Positions 1-6,376 of a stretch of 6,407 bases of DNA are shown one piece after another (position 1 is the stretch's first letter; every line of letters starts with the position of its first letter). The notes beneath the pieces were generated by a model, which saw only the letters and a program-made list of their open reading frames with translations, ran no database searches and was not told the DNA's origin. The position numbers and the translations under genes were made by a program. The stretch is from Candidatus Heimdallarchaeota archaeon AB_125 (GTDB lineage: Archaea > Asgardarchaeota > Heimdallarchaeia > Heimdallarchaeales > Heimdallarchaeaceae), in NCBI GenBank assembly GCA_001940755.1, contig MEHH01000162.1:1-6407 (forward strand), read 5' to 3'.

Positions 1-1087
1 CATATCCAAAGTTGACTGTGCAATAATCCTCGCTGGGGGAAAAGGAACAAGATTACAACCTTTAACCACTAATAGGCCTAAACCTCTAGTTCCTGTAGCT
101 CTTACACCAATGATTGATTATGCAATTAAGCAGATTACAGATGCTGGTATTTCTAAAATTGTTGTCGCAGTTAAATATCTGGGTGAACAAATCATTGATT
201 ATCTAAACCAATCATCCAAATTTTCTGATTTAGAGATTATTATTCCAGATATTGATCCTATAGGTACAGCAGATGCTGTAAGAAGTGTTGCAGATATGAT
301 AGAAGGCGATTTTGTTGTATCAATGGCAGATATTGTCTGTGATTTATCTATTAGAAAAATGCAGAAGTTCTTCTATTCAACTGATGCCTATGCAACAATC
401 AGTTTAAAGAATATAGATTTTCCTACAAAGAAATTTGGTGTTATTCTGCTAGATGAAGAGCAAAACATAGAGATATTTTTAGAGAAACCAAAACCAGAAG
501 AGATGTTATTTACAACCTTGGCTTTTGCATATAGACCTGTTGCTGAATTTCATCAAAACTTAGTTAATACAGGAATTTATATTTTCAAGCATAAAGCTCT
601 GGAAATTTTAGATAATTTCAAGGATATTGTGGACTTTGGTCAAGATATGTTTCCATATCTTTTGCAAGAGAAATTTAAACTTAATGGATTTGTAGATGAT
701 TATTACTGGATAGATGCTGGAAATGTTCGAAGCTATTTGTGGGCAAATTATGATGTCCTAAGAGGATTTGTTGAGAATTTCTCTCCAACTAGAAAAAAGA
801 AGAGAGGGAGTTGGATAGGAGAAAATGTAGTAATTGATGAAACTGCAGAGATAATTCCTCCAGTTCTGATAGGAAATAATGTTGAGATTTCAAAAAACAC
901 AACAATAGGTCCTTTTTCAGTTCTACATAACGATGTTAAGTTGAGAGAAAATGTTATAGTTGAAAGAAGTGTTATTTGGGAAAAATCTGTGTTAAACTCT
1001 AATGTAATTGTTCAAAAATCAGTTATTTGTGATAATGTAGAAATTGAGGAAAATAGAAAAATAATTAAGTATTCAGCAATAAGTTGA
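1..1087 (+). CDS. Sugar-phosphate nucleotidyltransferase with C-terminal beta-helix, probably GDP-mannose pyrophosphorylase-like (5' partial)
   Basis: This enzyme should join a sugar 1-phosphate to an NTP, giving a nucleotide sugar and pyrophosphate in the cytosol. The frame is open from base 2, well upstream of the first ATG at 110, and the upstream codons encode the family signature LAGGKGTRLQPLT (visible residues 10-22) followed by KPLVP. The real start is therefore outside the window, probably only a few residues away. About 361 residues are visible. Other landmarks are GTADAVR (88-94), an Asp in SMADIVCD that matches the metal-binding Asp (110), LEKP (160-163), NTGIY (189-193) and WIDAGN (236-241). 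Residues about 271-351 are hexapeptide repeats of a left-handed beta-helix. The SMADIVCD stretch and the late VERSVIW/QKSVICDNV repeats recall eukaryotic GMPPB and eIF2B-type proteins more than RmlA, but the substrate cannot be fixed from sequence. An extra segment of roughly 15 residues lies between EKP and NTG. The next gene follows after 19 bases. Confidence 0.93.
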   Translation, partial: ISKVDCAIILAGGKGTRLQPLTTNRPKPLVPVALTPMIDYAIKQITDAGISKIVVAVKYLGEQIIDYLNQSSKFSDLEIIIPDIDPIGTADAVRSVADMIEGDFVVSMADIVCDLSIRKMQKFFYSTDAYATISLKNIDFPTKKFGVILLDEEQNIEIFLEKPKPEEMLFTTLAFAYRPVAEFHQNLVNTGIYIFKHKALEILDNFKDIVDFGQDMFPYLLQEKFKLNGFVDDYYWIDAGNVRSYLWANYDVLRGFVENFSPTRKKKRGSWIGENVVIDETAEIIPPVLIGNNVEISKNTTIGPFSVLHNDVKLRENVIVERSVIWEKSVLNSNVIVQKSVICDNVEIEENRKIIKYSAIS

Positions 1088-1106
1088 AACAAGAAGGTTG
1101 ATTTTT

Positions 1107-1730
1107 ATGATATCCAGAAAGAAACTCTCGAAGATTGCTATTACATCCTATTTTACATTTTTACTAGTTCTTACAATTTCAGGAATTAAAGCCTCAAGTA
1201 TTAATATAACATACTGGGATATGAATATGGAACTTGATAATGTAGTTGATTATGATGGAGTTAGAATAGTAGTATTCTTCTTACCTACTTGCCCTCACTG
1301 CATTGATGAATTACCTATACTAAAACAAATTGATTCCAATTATACTTTGTCTATATTCATGTTAGATATAACATTGAAATCATCAAATCAATCACTTATT
1401 GAATTCAAAACAACACATGCTCTATCGGATAATTGGACTTTTGGATATACTTCAGATGATACAAATAGATACTTCGATTTAAATTCAGTACCAAGAAAAG
1501 TTGTTTTGGATAACATAAGTAGAATAGTAGATGTAATAATGAAGGAAGAACCAAATTATGAAAAACTAGAATCAAAAGTAATTGATGCAATAAATCATAA
1601 TACAGAAAATTACAATCCTGATTTCAATAAAGATTCATCTATTCAGATTAGAAACCTATTCATCATTATCGGAGTTGGAGTATCAGCTGTAGTAATTTAC
1701 TTTCTTGTAAAAACACTTGTAAATAAATAG
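1107..1730 (+). CDS. Membrane-anchored thioredoxin-fold protein (CPHC motif), extracytoplasmic
   Basis: This is probably a thiol-disulfide protein acting outside the cytoplasmic membrane. From the ATG at 1107 it has 207 residues: a basic N-terminus (SRKKLSK), a hydrophobic segment at about 10-27, a thioredoxin-like core, and a second membrane helix at about 184-202 with a short basic tail. The core has the hydrophobic strand VVFFLP, then CPHC at 62-65, ELP after it as in TlpA/DsbA-type proteins, and a VPRKVVLD stretch (128-135) whose Pro fits the conserved cis-proline. Five N-x-S/T sequons lie in the predicted outer part (Asn 33, 78, 94, 109, 136). An in-frame TTG at 1098 would add three residues, but the purine-rich AAGAAGG at 1091-1097 abuts it and is better spaced for the ATG. 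The first helix could be a cleaved signal peptide (possible site after IKA) rather than an anchor. It follows the nucleotidyltransferase by 19 bases, leaving little room for a promoter, so co-transcription is likely. Redox role and partner are unknown. Confidence 0.85.
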   Translation: MISRKKLSKIAITSYFTFLLVLTISGIKASSINITYWDMNMELDNVVDYDGVRIVVFFLPTCPHCIDELPILKQIDSNYTLSIFMLDITLKSSNQSLIEFKTTHALSDNWTFGYTSDDTNRYFDLNSVPRKVVLDNISRIVDVIMKEEPNYEKLESKVIDAINHNTENYNPDFNKDSSIQIRNLFIIIGVGVSAVVIYFLVKTLVNK

Positions 1731-1737
1731 AAGAGAA

Positions 1738-2646
1738 TTAACTAACTGCTTTGTTGTTGCAGTTAGCACATCCTTCTGAAATGTTGTGAATTACAACTCC
1801 ACATTTATCACAGAAAACTGATTTAGAGCTAATGTAAGATGTATCAGTGGGGTCTTCAGCACTATCAAAAAAGCTTAAAGATTCTCCCTCAAAAGGTTCT
1901 CTTTCACCTGTACTCTCTTGAAGACTTTGCATGAGTTGAGCTCTTCTAATTCTGCGAATATCTCCTAATAGAATTATGAAAAATCCAATTGCAACGACAG
2001 CTGAAATATATGTCATAACTACTTCTGAATATGCCATAAACAGGAATGGACTAATAGTCAAAAGTGGAACCATAAATAGCATAATAAATGATGCAAGATA
2101 TCTTATTGCGGGATTCAGAGCAAATAATGAGTAAAACAGGTTTTCTCCAACTTTTACTCTTTTGTAACGACCAATCATAGTTAAGATGTTCTTTACTGCA
2201 TTCATCCCGTAGAAGTGAGTGATTATCATTAACATAAAAGGAACTGTAAGATCACTTTGATGGCTATAATTGAGATCTTTCTGCAGCACTAGGAGAGCTT
2301 CATATAAACCTAAAGAAACAGCTGTAATAATCAATGCAAAAACAGCATTTCTTGCTTTCTTTTTGTTTTCAAGCCCAATATTATACTGTCTCCATTGTAA
2401 AATTTGTATAGCTATTATAATGAACATTACTGCATAAAAAACTGAATCAGCAATTCTCCAGAAATCCATTGCTTGTTCAGAAATTAGAGGATCTCCTGTC
2501 TGATCTTCATAATAAAATACAAATATTATTCTATTTACCATTTCTGTTAAGTAGTAAATCATCATACCAAACACAGCTACAAACATTAAGAAAAATGAAA
2601 ATCTCTCTTCACCATAAACTTTGACAGGATACTTATCGTCGACCAT
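1738..2646 (-). CDS. Multi-spanning membrane protein with C-terminal zinc ribbon, unknown function
   Basis: I do not recognise the family. The 302-residue protein has about six hydrophobic segments (near residues 17-45, 66-84, 101-121, 134-153, 182-203 and 205-228; the first may be one long or two short helices). After the last helix comes a basic cluster (RRIRRAQ, 231-237), which by the positive-inside rule puts the C-terminus in the cytosol. An acidic, Ser-rich linker (about 242-276) leads to a zinc ribbon, Cys 279, 282, 293 and 296, in a CX2C-X10-CX2C pattern. No catalytic motif or transporter signature is evident. The ATG at 2646 is the start, with a TATA-like element about 32 bases upstream. 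It lies 45 bases downstream of another minus-strand membrane gene and may share transcripts with it. The zinc ribbon suggests a protein or nucleic-acid contact on the cytosolic face, but that is inference. Confidence 0.85.
   Translation of the reverse strand: MVDDKYPVKVYGEERFSFFLMFVAVFGMMIYYLTEMVNRIIFVFYYEDQTGDPLISEQAMDFWRIADSVFYAVMFIIIAIQILQWRQYNIGLENKKKARNAVFALIITAVSLGLYEALLVLQKDLNYSHQSDLTVPFMLMIITHFYGMNAVKNILTMIGRYKRVKVGENLFYSLFALNPAIRYLASFIMLFMVPLLTISPFLFMAYSEVVMTYISAVVAIGFFIILLGDIRRIRRAQLMQSLQESTGEREPFEGESLSFFDSAEDPTDTSYISSKSVFCDKCGVVIHNISEGCANCNNKAVS
1742..1766. terminator. Inverted repeat in the convergent junction, possible bidirectional hairpin
   Basis: CTAACTGC (1742-1749) and GCAGTTAG (1759-1766) form a perfect 8-bp stem with a 9-base loop. 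It covers the last codons of the zinc-ribbon gene (from its final CX2C) and starts 12 bases after the thioredoxin-like gene's stop. On the minus strand it is followed by TTAATTCTCTTCTATTTATTT-like T-rich sequence, as a terminator would be; on the + strand no T-run follows. Terminator function is inference, and coding constraint could explain part of it. Confidence 0.35.
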
Positions 2647-2673
2647 TTAATCTCAACAAAGGAAAAGGTGAGG

Positions 2674-2683
2674 TATTTATTTA
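2674..2683 (-). promoter_or_regulatory. Candidate archaeal TATA box for the zinc-ribbon membrane gene
   Basis: On the minus strand the element reads TAAATAAATA, preceded by GGTAAAG, which is purine-rich like a BRE. Its centre lies about 32 bases before the ATG at 2646. A transcript starting about 26 bases after the TATA centre would have a leader of only some six bases. It suggests the gene can be transcribed separately from the upstream membrane gene. In AT-rich DNA such matches also arise by chance. Confidence 0.45.
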
Positions 2684-2691
2684 CTTTACCT

Positions 2692-4152
2692 TCAATCTAA
2701 TTTTTCTTGATTATTATCAATTTCTTTAGCTGATTTCTTCTTGTCTACTGTCTTTAAGTCATCGGGTAATTCTTTGGGAACAGGAATAGTCTCAGTGTCA
2801 GTAGGCTTTCCAATATAACCTCTGGCATCTTTTACAATACCTTCAGCTTTTGTTTTAATAGGTTTAACTTGGGGATCCATTTCTGGTTTTGTTTCGATTG
2901 CTTCAACAAGTGGATCCATAGTTGGTTTAATCTCAATAGGATCAATATCTGGTTTCACAGAATCTTTAGTGATGATTGAGTCGAATTGGGGTTCAACAGA
3001 AGTAGTTGATTCCATGGCTTTTGATTTAACAGCAACCCCAACTGAGTCTTCTCCAATTGAATCAATTTCATCTCTGAATTTTATACCTTCTTCATGCTGG
3101 AGTTGGATGCCTTTCTCAATCTTTTTCTTCAACTCCTCCTTATCTGTAATTTCCTCTGCAACAGGTCTACTAACAGTTGCTTCATCTCCAATATCATAGG
3201 GAAGTTGGAGTTTATTTGCAAACTGAGGAACTAGTTTCTGATAGAGTTTGTTTGATCCTTCTTTCCAGTTAATTTCTCCCTTTTCAGAGTTATAATCAAA
3301 GTTCATATCAGTTTTACAAAACTTCTGAAGAGTTGTAGAAATAGTATTAGATGCTAATTTTAAAGATCCTCTCTTAGGATTATCTGTTAATCCTAATTCT
3401 AAAATAAAACGTACATGTTTATCATCGAGATTCGAAATAAAGGCAAGTGTTGAAATTAGTGTCACAACTATTCCAATTGCCATAACATAGTCTGGGAATA
3501 TTGTTGTAGCAGGTATAGACAATCCTATTAAAACAATACCAATTAGAGCACCAATTATTTTGAGGAAAAGAAAGATAATGCTTTCTTTAACATATGTGCC
3601 AGGACCGTATAATGAGTAAAATATCCAGTAATTTAGCGATTGAGGATTAATATAAGGTTTTGATAACATACCAAGGTAATTACTTCTTTCTATTTGCTTC
3701 TGTTCTTCAATTTCTCTAATTTGAGAGAATTCATAATGAGCAGTCAAATAGACATCTTTCTTATCATATATCAGTAATTGAAAATAGTTCTTTCCTTGCT
3801 TAATTGAACTAGTAAAAGCTATATCTCTAAACCATACTTCTTCTGGTTGAATAGTAATTGTTTCAACTTTTTTGGTTTTGTCATGTTTACGAAGATCACT
3901 AAACCAACCAACAATAGAATACTTAACAGATAAAGTGATAGGTTGACTTTCATTATTGGTAATAAAAATTCTAACAATACCTTTTTTGTTTTCTGGAATT
4001 TGATCAACTAGAGGTAACATGACATAGGATATTGCTTTAACAGTTTCCATTTCGATATTATCACGAATAACTTTGTCTAATTCACTATAGTGTGTAAATT
4101 TAGAAACAAATTTTGAAGCAAAAATAGGATTTTCAAGTATCTCATTGGTCAT
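2692..4152 (-). CDS. Unrecognised membrane-hairpin protein with Ig-like beta domain and repetitive charged tail
   Basis: No known family is recognised. Numbering is from the ATG at 4152 (486 residues). Residues about 55-145 are strand-rich (VRIFITNN, ITLSVKYSIVGWF, ETITIQPEEVWFRDIAF, NYFQLLIYD), like an Ig-like or CARDB-type beta-sandwich. Two adjacent hydrophobic helices (about 190-213 and 222-241) with a short loop form a membrane hairpin, so both ends lie on the same side. There is no N-terminal signal peptide, so the cytosol is the simpler guess. A helical region (about 243-325) follows, then a probably disordered tail of about 160 residues rich in Lys, Glu, Asp and Pro, with three KP-x-[MI]-DP repeats (400-434). 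An in-frame TTG at 4161 could add three residues, but the TATA-like element at 4181-4190 would place the transcript start near 4159, favouring the ATG. Its neighbour downstream is also a membrane protein, so a joint complex is possible. Confidence 0.85.
   Translation of the reverse strand: MTNEILENPIFASKFVSKFTHYSELDKVIRDNIEMETVKAISYVMLPLVDQIPENKKGIVRIFITNNESQPITLSVKYSIVGWFSDLRKHDKTKKVETITIQPEEVWFRDIAFTSSIKQGKNYFQLLIYDKKDVYLTAHYEFSQIREIEEQKQIERSNYLGMLSKPYINPQSLNYWIFYSLYGPGTYVKESIIFLFLKIIGALIGIVLIGLSIPATTIFPDYVMAIGIVVTLISTLAFISNLDDKHVRFILELGLTDNPKRGSLKLASNTISTTLQKFCKTDMNFDYNSEKGEINWKEGSNKLYQKLVPQFANKLQLPYDIGDEATVSRPVAEEITDKEELKKKIEKGIQLQHEEGIKFRDEIDSIGEDSVGVAVKSKAMESTTSVEPQFDSIITKDSVKPDIDPIEIKPTMDPLVEAIETKPEMDPQVKPIKTKAEGIVKDARGYIGKPTDTETIPVPKELPDDLKTVDKKKSAKEIDNNQEKLD
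2851..2955 (-). repeat. Three imperfect in-frame repeats encoding KP-x-[MI]-DP
   Basis: On the + strand a 17-base unit, ggatcMat followed by a variable pair and ytggttt or similar, recurs at 2873-2889, 2912-2928 and 2939-2955. The spacings are 39 and 27 bases, both whole codons. On the coding strand this gives KPDIDP, KPTMDP and KPEMDP, with the second and third units extended by V-x-x-I-x-T. It lies in the disordered tail of the membrane-hairpin protein and points to internal duplication. Confidence 0.75.
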
Positions 4153-4180
4153 GTTGCTCAATTATTCCATTAATTTTAAC

Positions 4181-4190
4181 TATAAAAAAA
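4181..4190 (-). promoter_or_regulatory. Candidate archaeal TATA box for the membrane-hairpin gene
   Basis: The minus strand reads TTTTTTTATA, with GGGGAAG just upstream as a possible BRE. The centre is about 33 bases before the ATG at 4152, the same spacing as for the next gene. The implied transcript start near 4159 would exclude the TTG at 4161 as a start codon. Confidence 0.45.
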
Positions 4191-4260
4191 CTTCCCCAAT
4201 ATGCAACATTAAATTCGTTTTCTAAGGAGAAAAATTACTGTTGTTAGTACTGTAAGAATC

Positions 4261-4270
4261 TTTAAGAAAT
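4261..4270 (+). promoter_or_regulatory. Candidate TATA box for the TPR gene
   Basis: TTTAAGAAAT lies about 35 bases before the TTG start at 4301 and would give a leader of about ten bases that includes the GTGA ribosome-binding match. It partly overlaps a perfect 10-base palindrome, GAAATATTTC (4266-4275), which could be incidental in such AT-rich sequence. This is the weaker of the two divergent promoter candidates. Confidence 0.3.
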
Positions 4271-4290
4271 ATTTCAACTACTTCTTTACT

Positions 4291-4294
4291 GTGA
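4291..4294 (+). promoter_or_regulatory. Ribosome-binding match (GTGA) that supports the TTG start
   Basis: GTGA matches the archaeal Shine-Dalgarno core (GGTGA) and sits six bases before the TTG at 4301. Since an in-frame stop lies at 4292-4294 and no ATG occurs until 4406, this site is the main reason for choosing TTG. Confidence 0.45.
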
Positions 4295-4300
4295 GATAGT

Positions 4301-6337
4301 TTGAAAGCAGATGAATTTGATTTACCAAATGAGTTTTCGAGATTTGAGAAATTCATTAAGTCTGATTTTGAACAATTTTATCCTGTTTTTCAAAAATATC
4401 AGGATATGGAATATAGTTTTTTCCAATCAATAGTTTATGCATCAGATGATTTAGCAAACACTCCGAAAATTCCAGAATTTACAAGAATTAACTATACACA
4501 AATTGCAATGATTGGGTATTTCCTTCTCTCACAATTCAAGAAAGTATTAACTTTTCCAATACCTGAAGATAACTTCGAGGCAATGTATTTTCGGATGAAA
4601 TCTGCTAAATTCGCTGGAGAAAGAGAAGTAGTGTCAGCACTGTTGGCTAATACAATTGCATTAATGGTTGAACTGAAGAAGTCAGATCCTTCAATGCATA
4701 AAGCTTTCTCAGTAATTTTATCTATGGAAATAGCTTCAATGAATTCAGATGTTACATCTGTTCAACAATATTCTAAGGTTTTCAGAACCAATCTCTTTGA
4801 TACTGTACTGATAGAGAAATATCCTCTCCTTACACTACAAATTGTGAGTGATTTGGCATATAGAGAGTTTAGAACAGGTGACGATACCTACTCTGGTTGG
4901 TTAGAAATTTACAAGGAATTAGCTGAAGCTTTGAATATGGATACAAAAAGACTTGATTGTTATACAATGCTTGGAGGACTCTATAGATTCAAAGGTTATC
5001 TTGAAGAGGCTTCAGAATATTATAGTAAAGCAATTGTGATTGCAGAGAAAATTGGTAATAAAGAATTCATTGCTTCTCTTATTGCTAATATGGCGGATTT
5101 AGAGCATACAAGAGGAAATTTAGAAAAAGCTCTCTCATTATGTCAAGAAGCTCTTAAAGACCCTGAAATCTCCCAATCAAAACCAACAATATATGTTAAT
5201 ATTGCTGAGGTTTTAATCAAAAAAGAAGAATTCACTCAAGCACTTGAATATCTAGATAAAGCTCAAAAACTAACAAATAGGAATTCACCGATAGTCAACC
5301 TCCTCTATGGATATGCCCTTACAAAAATTCCTGGAAAAGGTAATCTTCAGGAAGGGATTAAGTATCTAGAAAAGGGTGGAAGTCTTAGTGAAAAATCAAA
5401 AAACCAAAGATGGTTAACTACTTACTATTATTACATGGGAAGAACTTACCTAGATACATATGATTTGTCTTCATCAATTGAATCTTTTGAAAAATGTTAT
5501 GAAATGGCCATCATCAGTGAATTTCAGTATGTTGTTCTCTCTCAATTGTATCTTGCAGAAGCTTATCTCCATAGATACAAAATTTCTCAATCAGAAGGTG
5601 ATTTAACTAATTCTGAAAGATATCTAGCCAATGTCATTTCTATCTGTCAGGAACAAGATTTACCAATTTTAGCAGAAGTTCTTTACATTAGTGGGCAATT
5701 GCTAGTTGCACTTAACGAATTTGTTGATGCTGAATATGTATTTGATCAGGCAATGGATTTAGCTGAGAAAAATGTGAATGTGCCATTAGCTAAGAAATGC
5801 GAGAATAGTATCCTTATGATTCAAAGTAATGAAATTGAAAAACCAATGGCAATTATCCATGAAATTACTGATGTAATAAATGATCTTGCTAAGCATTCTT
5901 ACATCAAAAAAACTAAACGGATGCCTCAAGTTTACTTCCTTAACATTTTTACTGATGAAGGATCATATATTTATTCATATTATTTCAATAGACAATTTCC
6001 AATAAATGACGTGCTAATTTCAGGTTTAATATCTGCAATAAGAACAATGTCTTCTGAGGTTTTTGGAAGTGGATTAAGAGGAATCGATTTCGAGGGAAAG
6101 AAACTACTTGTTGAGAGTTTTGGTAGATTCTGCGGAATTCTTGCATGCGACAGAGACAGTTTCAATGCACGAACCAAGCTGTATAATTATGTTCAGAGAT
6201 TCAATCAAAAGTTTGAAGATGTATATCAAAATATTACTGCTGGACAAACTTTAGATCATCTTCAAAAAGAAGCAGACCTTTTAGTTGAAATAATTTTTGA
6301 AAAATCTGAGAGAGTGTTTGTAGCACCTCCAGAATAG
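4301..6337 (+). CDS. TPR scaffold protein with C-terminal longin/roadblock-like domain
   Basis: This is a soluble 678-residue protein with no signal peptide or membrane helix. An N-terminal helical region (about 1-210) looks like degenerate helical repeats. Clear TPR motifs follow at about 221-254, 257-288, 296-327, 332-366, 373-406, 410-450 and 459-490; the best are LGGLYRFKGYLEEASEYYSKA and the next two. Such solenoids bind other proteins. Residues about 541-645 form a separate alpha/beta module: two strands (VYFLNIFTDEGSYIYSYYF), a helix (NDVLISGLISAIRTMSSEVFG), more strands (IDFEGKKLLVESFGRFCGILACDRD) and a long helix. That order and the LISGLISAI helix resemble the longin/roadblock modules seen in many Asgard proteins and often linked to small GTPases. 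The family match is by eye only. The start is TTG: an in-frame stop lies at 4292-4294, the first in-frame ATG is at 4406, and GTGA at 4291-4294 gives a ribosome-binding match six bases before TTG. Confidence 0.85.
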   Translation: MKADEFDLPNEFSRFEKFIKSDFEQFYPVFQKYQDMEYSFFQSIVYASDDLANTPKIPEFTRINYTQIAMIGYFLLSQFKKVLTFPIPEDNFEAMYFRMKSAKFAGEREVVSALLANTIALMVELKKSDPSMHKAFSVILSMEIASMNSDVTSVQQYSKVFRTNLFDTVLIEKYPLLTLQIVSDLAYREFRTGDDTYSGWLEIYKELAEALNMDTKRLDCYTMLGGLYRFKGYLEEASEYYSKAIVIAEKIGNKEFIASLIANMADLEHTRGNLEKALSLCQEALKDPEISQSKPTIYVNIAEVLIKKEEFTQALEYLDKAQKLTNRNSPIVNLLYGYALTKIPGKGNLQEGIKYLEKGGSLSEKSKNQRWLTTYYYYMGRTYLDTYDLSSSIESFEKCYEMAIISEFQYVVLSQLYLAEAYLHRYKISQSEGDLTNSERYLANVISICQEQDLPILAEVLYISGQLLVALNEFVDAEYVFDQAMDLAEKNVNVPLAKKCENSILMIQSNEIEKPMAIIHEITDVINDLAKHSYIKKTKRMPQVYFLNIFTDEGSYIYSYYFNRQFPINDVLISGLISAIRTMSSEVFGSGLRGIDFEGKKLLVESFGRFCGILACDRDSFNARTKLYNYVQRFNQKFEDVYQNITAGQTLDHLQKEADLLVEIIFEKSERVFVAPPE

Positions 6338-6343
6338 GAAACA

Positions 6344-6351
6344 TTTTTTAT
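6344..6351 (+). promoter_or_regulatory. T-rich element: TATA box for the last gene or terminator of the TPR gene
   Basis: TTTTTTAT begins seven bases after the TPR gene stop and is centred about 30 bases before the ATG at 6377, matching the spacing of the other candidate promoters here. Upstream GGAAACA could act as a BRE. The run of six T could equally be an archaeal-type U-tract terminator for the TPR gene; the two roles do not exclude each other. Confidence 0.35.
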
Positions 6352-6376
6352 CTGTTCTTCGGTAGGAAAAATACAC

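Noticed and set aside
1405..1590. A minus-strand 61-codon frame within the thioredoxin-like gene
   Set aside because: It is antisense to a gene with a clear domain and motif, and its Leu-rich sequence is typical of a shadow frame.
2969..3199. A 76-codon open frame on the + strand opposite the charged tail of the hairpin protein
   Set aside because: It is antisense to a clear coding region, its Ser-rich composition is what the complement of that tail would give, and no promoter or ribosome-binding site precedes it.
3819..4007. A minus-strand 62-codon frame overlapping the Ig-like domain of the hairpin gene
   Set aside because: It is an alternative frame of the same strand inside the real gene, with Lys/Leu-rich low-information sequence.
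4266..4275. Perfect palindrome GAAATATTTC
   Set aside because: It is only 10 bases, made almost wholly of A and T and overlapping a TATA-like element; such palindromes are expected by chance in this composition.
4213..4299. Small open frame before the TPR gene with AAGGAG at 4224-4229, ending one base before the TTG start
   Set aside because: It has no ATG, and only an ATT at 4234 sits near the purine-rich site. A leader peptide with an ATT start is unlikely without conservation data, and a start at 4261-4270 TATA would leave it untranscribed.
5980..6177. A 65-codon minus-strand frame inside the C-terminal domain of the TPR gene
   Set aside because: It is wholly within a well-supported coding sequence on the other strand and has no recognisable protein features.
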